Of a DNA stretch of 64,000 nucleotides, positions 49,624-59,800 are shown piece by piece. Position numbers and translations under genes: made by a program. The DNA is from Pseudoalteromonas sp. NC201. Its GTDB lineage: Bacteria; Pseudomonadota; Gammaproteobacteria; Enterobacterales; Alteromonadaceae. Each line of letters starts with the position of its first letter. Within the stretch, counting starts at the first letter, position 1. The notes beneath the pieces were generated by a model that worked only from the letters and a program-made list of their open reading frames with translations, was not told the DNA's origin and searched no databases. The stretch spans positions 118,768 through 182,767 of the forward strand of contig NZ_CP022522.1 of NCBI RefSeq assembly GCF_002850255.1, read 5' to 3'.

Positions 49624-52600
49624 ATGTTGAGGCACTTTTACAAGAGCTTCGGGCTCATCACGTTAAATTAAATATCAAAGGTGACAAGCTGGTTTGTGAA
49701 TTACCAAAAACGGGAATTCCTGATAGCCTGAAGACGACACTGATAAGTAATAAAGAAGCGTTGAAGTCGTTTTTAAATAAGCTTTATAAAGATAATAAGA
49801 AACGCCACACGATTCAAAAGGTCGATAAAGCTTGTGAAATACCACTGTCATTTTCACAGCAAAGCTTGTACTTAGCGCAAAAGTTTGCGTCAGGCAACGA
49901 GTATTACAACAGTCACTTCTTATTCGATATTAGTGGTGAGATTGATTTTTCCTGCTTTCAACTTGCTGTGCGCAAGTTGATAGAGCGGCATGAAATATTG
50001 CGGACTTGTTATGGCGAAAATTTAGGAATGCCGTTTCAGTTTGTAATGCCAATGGAAAGTATCGACATGACAAAAATCTGCGAGCTTGTTTCCGTGGTTC
50101 ATAAAAACGATGAAGAAATAGAAGCGCAGATCAGAACAAGTATAAATATCTATTTTGATTTGGAACGTGATGCTCCTATCAGAGTTAAATTATTTAGAAC
50201 GAAAGAAAGATATTTAGTGTTGTTTGTTATACACCACATCGCAACAGATGGATTTTCCGGTGGTGTTTGTAGTAAAGAGCTATGTCAATTGTATCTTCAT
50301 GCGGTTGAGAAATCAGATGAGAGTTTGGCTCCATTAGATATTCAGTATGCAGATTATGCATTTTGGCAGCGTTCCCCTGAATGGATGGAAATGCAAAATG
50401 AAGGGATTGAATATTGGCTTGAAAGGCTAGAGGGTGCGCCAAAAGTAAATCAACTTCCATATGATTTTCCACGCCCACGTCAGTTGGATTATAGCGGTAG
50501 GACACAGCAGTTTAAGCTTGATTCCCTGAAGCTGGCTAAACTGAAAAAACTTGCTGCACGAGAAGAGACAACCTTGTTCATGCTGTTACATGGCCTGCTT
50601 GGTGTGCTAATCGCTAAAGTGAGTGGTCAATACGACAACACTATAGGTGCACCCATTGCAAATAGGCTGAATCCTCAGCTGGAGTCATTAATAGGCTTTT
50701 TTGTTAATACCTTACCAACAAGAGTACAAATTGATGCTAAACAAAGCTTAATTGATATTCTTCGACAGAATAAAACTAATCTATTGAATGACTTTTCGCA
50801 TCAAGAAGTGCCAATCGATGTGCTTATTTCTGAAAGGGCGGGAGAGCGCTTGGTAGGCGGTTCAAATCTATTTCAGGTGCTATTTGTGATGCAAAACACG
50901 CCTGAGATGATGCTTGAGTTCGCTGACACAAAAATGGAGCTGAAAAACTTTGATGCCCATACTGTGCGATTTGATATAGAGCTTCACATCACGGAGCTTA
51001 ATGATGAGCTCAATATTAGTTGGATGTATGCAACAGCACTTTTTAAAGAAGAAACGATTAAGAGTTTGCATGACAGCTTCATACTGCTCATTGATACCTT
51101 TTTAAATAATCCCGAAATAAATTGTTCAGATTTCTCGATAGTTAATAAGAAGCAACAAATACAGCTAGAGAAATTACAGACGAAAGAAGCGGTTCCTCTT
51201 GCTGGTGCCTCTGTGCAAGAAGCATTTGAGAGCACGGCTAGAGATTACCCAGAGAGTATCGCGTTAGTTGATAAAGAAGAGACAATTAGCTATGGCAGTT
51301 TAAACGCGCAAGCGAATAAATTAGCCCATTACTTAATTGAGACTGAGAATGTTAAACCTGGTGATTTAGTGGCATTTTTAGTTCCGAGGGGCATAGATCA
51401 AATCATAACGTTGATGGCCATATTGAAAGCGGGTGCAGGCTATATTCCAATCGACGAAGCATTACCTTTAGAGCGTATTGATCAGATATTACAAAATTAC
51501 CCAAATAGCTTGTTGATATATGGAGCCTGCTCTCAGGCGTGCATCAGTGAGCACAATAATAAAAGGCAACTGTCATCGCTAATTTTGAGTAATTACCCAG
51601 TTACTAATCCGGTGCTCGAAGTGGGGCTACTAGAGTCGCCCTGCTATGTCTTACACACCTCAGGCTCTACAGGTAAGCCAAAAGCGGTACAGATGTCACA
51701 TAAAGCGCTGTTGAATTTGATTGTGACCATTGGGGTTGCTCAACCTCTTTTAACGAAACAGCCTACTTGGTTGCAATACGCATCAATCGGTTTTGATATG
51801 AGCTTTACTGATATTTTTATGGCACTTAGTAACCATGGTAAGTTGGTACTAACTCGTCGAGAGTGTATGAGTGACCTAGACTATCTTAGTAAAACGATTG
51901 TGGATCATGATGTCAGCGTTTTAAATTTGCCACACTCAATGCTGCACATTTTATTGAGTTATTGGGTAGAAAGTCACGTCAATCCAGCGCAACTGAATTG
52001 TGTGATATCTACGGCTGAGCAACTAAAAATAACTCCAGCGATCAGAAAGTTCTTTTCACGCAATAATCGAATACAACTTGTTAATCATTATGGTCCTACA
52101 GAGACACACGTTGTGACTGCATTAAATCTCTCAAAAGTACCAGAGACTTGGGCTGATATACCTAATATTGGGTCGCCAATAGCGAATGTGAGCTGCTTGG
52201 TACTTGACGAGTTTGGCTATCAAGTACCTGTAGGCGCTATGGGGGAGTTGTATATCACAGGTGCATGCTTGGCCGATCAGTATCTCGGAGAGCCTGAGCT
52301 GACGAAGGAAAAGTTTACTGAGCTACCTCATTATCCTCATTTGGGTGAGCGATTTTATCGTACGGGAGATTTGGTTCGTTGGACGTCAAATGGCAACTTA
52401 GAGTATTTAGGTAGAAGCGACCAACAGGTGAAACTGAGAGGCTTCCGAGTTGAACTAAGTGAAGTGGAGACTACCTTAGCATTGCATCCAGACGTAGATA
52501 TGGCATCCGTAAAATGTGATGAATTCAACGGAGATAGCAAGCTAATTGCTTACTTTACTGTAAAGGGAAGAACACCTTCACAAACTGAGCTAAATGAATT

Positions 52601-53030
52601 TTTGCTTTCCAAGCTACCTTACTACATGTGTCCAAGCTTATTTATCGAAGTCACTTCATTTACATTTAATATCAACGGAAAAGTAGACAAAAATGCGTTG
52701 CCTAAGGCTGATTTCTCGGTACTAGAAAGTCACTATAGTGAACCTGAAACTCCGACAGAGTACCGCCTTCAAGGTGCGTGGCAATCATTGCTCAATGTTG
52801 AGAAAGTAGGCCGTAATGATAACTTCTTTAACTTAGGTGGGCACTCGTTACTTGCATCACAACTCTCTGCTGGGATCCAGCAAGAAACCGGCATAAAACT
52901 ATCAGTAAAAACGATTATGGAAGCCCCTATTTTGAGGGAGCAAGCGCGCTTATTCGATGAGCTAAATTATTTGCAGAATGTTGAGAGCCTAAAGGCTGGA
53001 CAAACAATCAAGGAGGAGGGGGTGCTATGA
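49620..53030 (+). CDS. NRPS, docking-C-A-T, substrate unresolved
   Basis: 1136 residues. Residues 1-60 form a TubC-type N-terminal docking domain (LLQELRAHHVKLNIKGDKLV pattern). Condensation domain (about 70-500) with HHIATDG (205-211). Adenylation domain (about 520-1010) with LHTSGSTGKPKAV; by eye the pocket is D-M-T-N-I-T-H-V-V-K. The H-V-V end and the NHYGPTETHVV motif recall proline domains (DVQLIAHVVK) but three key positions differ, so I do not assign it. Carrier Ser in NLGGHSLL. A PhyH hydroxylase gene overlaps the end by ATGA and may act on this residue. Confidence 0.93.
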   Translation: MNVEALLQELRAHHVKLNIKGDKLVCELPKTGIPDSLKTTLISNKEALKSFLNKLYKDNKKRHTIQKVDKACEIPLSFSQQSLYLAQKFASGNEYYNSHFLFDISGEIDFSCFQLAVRKLIERHEILRTCYGENLGMPFQFVMPMESIDMTKICELVSVVHKNDEEIEAQIRTSINIYFDLERDAPIRVKLFRTKERYLVLFVIHHIATDGFSGGVCSKELCQLYLHAVEKSDESLAPLDIQYADYAFWQRSPEWMEMQNEGIEYWLERLEGAPKVNQLPYDFPRPRQLDYSGRTQQFKLDSLKLAKLKKLAAREETTLFMLLHGLLGVLIAKVSGQYDNTIGAPIANRLNPQLESLIGFFVNTLPTRVQIDAKQSLIDILRQNKTNLLNDFSHQEVPIDVLISERAGERLVGGSNLFQVLFVMQNTPEMMLEFADTKMELKNFDAHTVRFDIELHITELNDELNISWMYATALFKEETIKSLHDSFILLIDTFLNNPEINCSDFSIVNKKQQIQLEKLQTKEAVPLAGASVQEAFESTARDYPESIALVDKEETISYGSLNAQANKLAHYLIETENVKPGDLVAFLVPRGIDQIITLMAILKAGAGYIPIDEALPLERIDQILQNYPNSLLIYGACSQACISEHNNKRQLSSLILSNYPVTNPVLEVGLLESPCYVLHTSGSTGKPKAVQMSHKALLNLIVTIGVAQPLLTKQPTWLQYASIGFDMSFTDIFMALSNHGKLVLTRRECMSDLDYLSKTIVDHDVSVLNLPHSMLHILLSYWVESHVNPAQLNCVISTAEQLKITPAIRKFFSRNNRIQLVNHYGPTETHVVTALNLSKVPETWADIPNIGSPIANVSCLVLDEFGYQVPVGAMGELYITGACLADQYLGEPELTKEKFTELPHYPHLGERFYRTGDLVRWTSNGNLEYLGRSDQQVKLRGFRVELSEVETTLALHPDVDMASVKCDEFNGDSKLIAYFTVKGRTPSQTELNEFLLSKLPYYMCPSLFIEVTSFTFNINGKVDKNALPKADFSVLESHYSEPETPTEYRLQGAWQSLLNVEKVGRNDNFFNLGGHSLLASQLSAGIQQETGIKLSVKTIMEAPILREQARLFDELNYLQNVESLKAGQTIKEEGVL

Positions 53031-53797
53031 AAGAACTTAAACTATCACTAGAAAATTATCTACATGAAGGCGTGGTTAAGTTAGAGGGCGTGTTTTCTCA
53101 AAACGATATTGAGACCTTAGAAATGCACCTTCGAGATCATATTGGTGTTGAAAAACGGGGGGTTGTCTATGAGCAAGATGGAGTTACGGTACGCGGCATT
53201 CATGGTATTCACTTGTACCATGAGTTTTTCTCCACATTAGTAAAACAGGAAAAATTACTTGGTATCGTTCGGAAAACCCTAGGTGACAACTGCTATGTGC
53301 ATCAATCCAAAGTAAATGTTAAGAAAAAAGGGGTTGGGGAATTCTGGCCATGGCATCAAGATTTTGTGTTTTGGCATAATAATGACCATATAGAGAAAGA
53401 AGAACTAGTCAATATCGCCATATTTCTCGATGATGTGGACTTTATTTCTGGTCCTTTGTGGTTTATTCCAAACTCGCATACGCAAGGGAACCTCTGCCAA
53501 AATATAACGCTTGAAGCTCAGCCTGATAAATCATGGTCGAATGATGTGGCTTCAGCGCTTACTTTCCAAGTGCCAATTGAAGAAGTTGACAAGCAAATTC
53601 AGATGAATGGTGTTGCTCCCGCAATAGGTAAAAAAGGCGATGTCATCGTTTTCCACCCACAAACTATTCATGGTAGCCCTAATAACTTAGGGCCAACGGA
53701 TAGACGGTTGCTTATTCTGACCTACAACAAAGTGAGTAACGTAAGCAAGTCTCTTTCAAGCCGGCCTGAGTTTTTGTGCTCACCAGTCACTTATTAA
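53027..53797 (+). CDS. Phytanoyl-CoA dioxygenase (PhyH)-family hydroxylase
   Basis: 256 residues. Fe(II) triad His110-x-Asp112 (WHQDFVFW) and His215 (TIHGSPNN), with Arg226 or Arg227 for 2-oxoglutarate. The region QSKVNVKKKG...WPWHQDF resembles ectoine hydroxylase and the PhyH enzymes that hydroxylate proline, pipecolate or carrier-bound residues in NRPS pathways. No ectoine genes are present, and it overlaps one NRPS gene while the next begins 11 nt downstream, so it is a tailoring enzyme, most simply of the residue activated upstream or of cysteine. Confidence 0.85.
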   Translation: MKELKLSLENYLHEGVVKLEGVFSQNDIETLEMHLRDHIGVEKRGVVYEQDGVTVRGIHGIHLYHEFFSTLVKQEKLLGIVRKTLGDNCYVHQSKVNVKKKGVGEFWPWHQDFVFWHNNDHIEKEELVNIAIFLDDVDFISGPLWFIPNSHTQGNLCQNITLEAQPDKSWSNDVASALTFQVPIEEVDKQIQMNGVAPAIGKKGDVIVFHPQTIHGSPNNLGPTDRRLLILTYNKVSNVSKSLSSRPEFLCSPVTY

Positions 53798-53808
53798 GGA
53801 GTATGATA

Positions 53809-56800
53809 ATGGTGAAGGAATTAATTAATGATGCTGCGTCGGCAGGGGTTTTTCTCTCATTAGATGAAGCAGGACAGTTGAAATATGAACTATCTGTAGA
53901 TGAGTTTCCAGAACAGCTAAAGCAAAAAATTATTCAAAATAAAAACGAAATCATTGCCTTTTTTGAAGGATTATCAAGTTTAAATTCAAGTCCCGGTTAC
54001 AGTACTCAAGATGCTATCGAGAAAGCATCTGAGGCATCGGTATCTTTCGCCCAACAGCGCTTTTGGTTGATTGATAATATTGAAGGCGGAAGCGCCCACT
54101 ATAACATGCCAGGTGCTTTTCAGTTAGAGGGTGAAATAGATTTACACGCTATTGAACGGGCGTTTGTAGAAGTTATACAGCGACATGAAGTACTACGCAC
54201 AACATACCATGAACTAGATGGTCAAGTTACTTTGCAGGTCCACGATATTGAAAGTTTCCCTATCAAGCAAACCTCTATCGAGCATTTAAGTGCGGAGCTG
54301 GTAAATAAAAAACTCACTGAACTGCTCAGCCTAGAGGCATCTAGAAGTTTTGATTTAGAAAATGATCTTATGATCCGTTGTCATCTCATCAAGCTCTCCA
54401 ATAACAAATATGTTGTTGGGGTGAACATGCATCATATTGCCTCTGATGGTTGGTCGTTAGGGATCTTAATAAACGAATTTGTAGAGTGCTATAGTGCAGT
54501 GCTCGAACATCGTGATGTAAGCTTACCTGAATTGCCTATCCAATATTCAGACTTTGCGGTGTGGCAGAAGGCACAGTTGCGCGGAACGTTACTAGATCAA
54601 CTCGGTAGCTACTGGAAAACGCAGCTTGCAGACATACCTATGGCGCATAGCTTGCCACTTGATAAACCGAGACCACAAAGACCGGATAACCAAGGTACGA
54701 CATTTAGTATTCAACTTCCCGCATCACAAAGTAAGGCTTTGAAAACATTCTGTGTTGAGCAAAATGCATCACTTTTTGCCGGAGTTCATGCGCTTTTCGC
54801 TGCATTGATGTCTCGCTACAGTAATGAAAATGATGTTGTTATAGGAACCCCTGTCGCGGGAAGGGATAATGCTGAGCTTGCAAGACTAATTGGGTTGTTT
54901 GTCAATACTCTTGTTTTACGAACTATCAACCCTGCCAAATTAAGTTTAGTTAAGGCGCTAGAAGTAAGCCGGAACACCATATTTGAAGCCTTTGAGCACC
55001 AAGCTATTCCCTTTGAGAACTTAGTTGAAATTCTAAATATCGAAAGAAGCCCTGCATATCATCCTATATTTCAGGTTATGTTGGCGATGCAAAATAATGA
55101 TCAGGAGGCACTAAAGCTGCCTAATTTGGCATTGAGTAACGTGGAACAGCCAATAACCACGACGAAGTTTGATTTAACAGTGCATGTGAGAGAAGTTGGT
55201 GAGCAGATAGAGTTCACATGGGAGTATGCAACAGCGTTATTCAATGATGATACGATTAAAGTGATGGCAGGGCATTTTAACCAGCTAATCACTCAAGCGG
55301 TAGCTAACCCCAACGCCTCACTAGATACAATGCCTTTGCTGACAGCATCTGAGTACGAGACAGTTGTAAATAAATGGAATGCGACTTCTGTTGCTTATCT
55401 TGAAGACCTGTGTATGCATGAATTGTTTATACAGCAAGCACTAAAAACTCCAGCTGCCATAGCACTCGTAGACTCTCAAGGGGAGATGACCTATTTTGAT
55501 TTGCTAAGACATGCTTTGCTCGTTGCGAGCAAGCTATCTGGGCAGATTACTGTCGAGGAGCTGGTTGCTGTAAGAGCTGAAAAAGGTAGAGCGCAGGTCA
55601 TTGCCACATTAGCTATTTTGATTGCAGGAGGGGCATATTTGCCTCTTGAAACCAGCTGGCCGGTTGAAAGGTGTCGCGATATTTTAGTGCAGGCACAGGT
55701 AAAAGTCTGTTTAGTTGATAGTCAACAGCAGTTATTATCATCAGAAGAGTATCAATATATCGACTTGAGCCGCATCGACAACACAGGTATTTCTACCAAA
55801 GAGGTTATTGCATACTTTGAAAATTATCGAGCTCCGCAACAGATAAATCAGTTGGCCTATGTCATTTTCACATCAGGTTCAACAGGTGTACCTAAAGGGG
55901 TAGCGATTGAACATCAAGCAGTAGTTAACACTTTACTTGATATCAACAGTAAATATGAGGTTACGCATAAGGATAAAGTTTTATGTGTATCTGCATTGAG
56001 CTTCGACCTGTCTGTATATGATATTTTTGGTATGTTAGCGGTCGGTGGAGTGCTAGTCTTTCCAGCTCCTGAATTGGCGAAAGACCCTCATCACTGGCTT
56101 GACATGCTGGAAAAGCATGAAATAACAGTTTGGAATACAGTACCCTTATCTATGGGACTAATCACTGAGTTACTCGAAGCTGATAACCGACAAGATATTG
56201 CGCCTTTACGTATCGTGTTGATGAGTGGAGATTGGATCCCAACCTCATTACCTAAGCGTATATGGCGTCGCTTTAGGAATGCAAAACTCTTTAGTCTTGG
56301 AGGAGCAACGGAGGGGTCGATTTGGTCGATTCATTACCCCATTACTGAGGATTTGAGCGATCGTCGAAGTGTGCCATACGGTAAGCCTTTAGGTAATCAA
56401 GCATTCTATATACTTAATTCGCAGCTCCAACACTGTCCTACCGGTGTGACGGGGGAGTTGTTTATCGGCGGAAAAGGTGTTGCTCGTGAATACTACAATG
56501 CGAGTGAAATCACCGAAAAGCATTTCTTATACCATCCTGAATTACAACAAAAAATCTATCGAACAGGTGATTTAGGACGTTATTTACCAGACGGTAACAT
56601 TGAGTTTGTAGGTCGCTTAGATAATCAACTAAAGGTTAGGGGATTCCGAGTTGAGATAGGTGATATTGAAAGTCAGTTGCTTGCTCATCCAAAAGTTGAA
56701 GGTGCGCATGTCGTAGCTGTACCAGACAAGTCAAAAAACATTCAGTTAGTTGCATACGTTGTAATGACAGAAGAGTGGAAGCCATCACGTATTCGCGAGT

Positions 56801-59800
56801 ATCTGTTCGGTACCTTACCTGATTATATGGTGCCAAGTGCAATTATGTTGTTGCCAAGCTTCCCGTTGACCGCAAATGGGAAGCTTGACCGCAAAGCTTT
56901 ACCTGAACCTGACTTTAGCCAAGCACTCGCTGAGTATGAAGCTCCCAAAAATAAAATTGAAGCCCTATTGTGTGAGCTTTTTGCAGAATGTTTGGGATTG
57001 GAAAAAGTAGGAAGGAAAGATAACTTCTTTTCTCTTGGTGGGCATTCTGTTTTAGGTATGGAGCTGATCTCAAAAGCTAAGCGTAAAGGCATCATTATAG
57101 AAGCTCGCCACTTGTTTTCCGTAAATACGTTAGCAGAGTTAGCGGATGTAGTGAGCGTAAATGAAGGTGAAAAGCGGCTGTATCAAGCGCCTAAGAACAA
57201 GGAGTTGCAAGATGGAGAAAGCCTTAAACCCGAACATTTGACACTTGTAAACCTTTCTAACAGTGAGCTCGAAAGTATTGCGAAGCTAGTTCCTAAAGGA
57301 ATTGATAATATTCAGGACATCTATCCACTGAGCCCTGTTCAAGAAGGGTTTCTATTCCACTATATGCTTGGCGCTGACGTGGATCCTTATATTCTAAATT
57401 CTGTCATCGAATTACCACAAACAACTTCTTTATCAACGTTGCAGCAGGCCTTTGAGGTCATTCTATTAAGGCATGATGTACTAAGAACGCAAGTTCAGTG
57501 GCAAGGCGTTGCTGAACCTGTGCAAGTTGTATGTAAAGAAGTTGAATTCGTTGTGGATGAATGGGAGTTCAGTTGCGATGACGATGATACCGACGTTTTA
57601 GAAGTGATAGCACCGTCGTTACGCTCAAAGATGACAATTAGCCAAGCACCTTTAGTAAATATAACCTTGGCAAGAAATTCAACGACTACAAAGTCTTATT
57701 TAGTTATTCAGTGCCATCACCTTATCGTAGATCACGCTGGTTTAGAGATGATTGGTCAAGAGCTTGCTGCAATTTTAAATGGGCAAGAATTAAAAGCGCC
57801 TGCGCATCAGTTTAGAGAGCAAATAGCGTTTATTAAGGAACACTGTGACTTAGAAGCGGCAAAGGCATTTTATAAAGATTACTTAAATGATGTAACGCAA
57901 GGTTGTTATCCATTTAACTTGTCGAGTGTCCATGGTGATGGTAGCGATGTTGTTCAGTTGAATCATGATTTATCTGAAAAATTGAGTGCAGAAATCAGAG
58001 CATTATCTCGAGCATATCGTGTATCTCCCGCTATTCTATTCCACATGGCTTTATCTCTAACAATCTCTATTGCAAGTGCTAGTAGTCGAGTGATATTCGG
58101 GACGGTGATGTCGGGTAGGCTTGATGGTGTAAGTGGGGTTGATAAAGTGATGGGGACGATGATAAATACTGTCCCAGTACACTTAGAACTTAAGAACCTG
58201 AGTGCCGAAATGCTGTTGCGAAAAACGGAAGCATGCTTAAATGAACTCGTTTTATTTGAGCATGTACCTTTGGCTATAGCGCAGCAACAGAGTGGGTTAA
58301 CTTCGGATACTCCTTTGTTTAGTTCGCTATTTAATTATAGACGGTCAAAATCTGAGAGTGCAGTGCAAAGTACTTTAGGTCTGCGTAGCTTATCCCTGAA
58401 GGAAACAACGAACTACCCTTTGGTTGTCTCAGTTGATGATTTCAATGATAAGAAGTCGTTCACCGTTGAAGTTAAAGCGATGGGAGAGTACGCCTCAAGA
58501 GTGCAAAATATTTTTGCATCTGCGATGGCAAGTATTTGCTCGGCGCTAGTATCTGGTCATGCTGGAGAAGTTACGAAGCTAGCTTGCTTACCTAGTAGTG
58601 AGCTTCCCAAAATAACATCTAAAACGGGGTGGCCTAAGAGCTGTAAAGAAATACCCTTAGCGCACAACCTGTTTGAAGCGACTGCCGTTCAGACGCCTGA
58701 TGTGGATGCAGTGGTTACAACGCAAAATACACTGTCTTTCGCTGAGCTTAATAAATCGGCGAATCAGTTAGCAACTTACTTACGCCAAACTCATGGTGTT
58801 AAAGAAAACAAATTTGTCGGTATTGTCGTCAATCGTTCACAGAGCTATGTCGTTGCAGTTCTAGCTGTCTTGAAATGTGGTGCAGCCTTTGTACCCATTG
58901 ATCCAAGTTACCCAACAGAGCGAGTGAGCTACATATGTGACCAAGCTAATGTGACAGTTGTTCTAGGTGATCATGACGAGCTGTCAAAAAAGGTCAGCGC
59001 ACCTTTTGCTAACTTGGATTTATGCATCGAGGAGGCTACAAGCTATACCTCAGAACCACAACCAACGACTATTGATGCCAAAAGTGCAGCTTATGTGATT
59101 TTCACTTCGGGCTCTACTGGTCGGCCTAAGGGAGTCGTTGTAAGTCACCAAAATTTGGTAAACCATAGTACAGCACTAAAGGCAGACATTCTGGAAGCAA
59201 CCGGAGCGAGTCGCTGGGGCTGGACACTATCAGGTGCATTTGATGGGGCGATGAAGGGTATATCTGCTTTATTAAACGGTATTTCACTTTGTATGGTGTC
59301 CGAACAAGCTAGGTATAACCCTAGCATATTGTGTTCAGAGCTACAGTTACTAAAGGCTGATATTGTAGATAGTACTCCTGTGATGATAAATGAAATCTTC
59401 AGGCTAGCTGAAATACCTCAAGTAAATTGGCTTATCGGAGGGGATGCAATTGATCCTGTGATGTGGAATAAAGTAGCCAAGTATCAGCAATCTATAGCAA
59501 GAAAAGCCTTTAATATGTATGGTCCAACTGAATGTAGCATCAACACTTGTTGGGGAGAAATAACAACAAACTCAAGCCCTCATATTGGCTCACCCATACT
59601 CAATGTAAATCTATCGATATTAGACAATGAAATGAGAGCTGTACCAGCAGGGGTTGTAGGCGAGCTTTACATTAGCGGATTTGGGGTGGCTAAAGGTTAT
59701 ATTAACTCGGTAGATGACGAAGCATTTCTAAGCCAAAGTGTATGTGCTGAAGCAGGCCTGGAATGGCCAGTATATCGCAGTGGCGACCTTGTGAAAGCGA

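Noticed and set aside
53027..53797. Ectoine hydroxylase (EctD)
   Set aside because: Similar local motifs, but no ectABC genes; it overlaps one NRPS gene by ATGA and sits 11 nt from the next, so it is an NRPS tailoring enzyme.
53809..55300. Heterocyclisation domain in the Cys module
   Set aside because: The active-site motif is HHIASDG, the ordinary condensation type.
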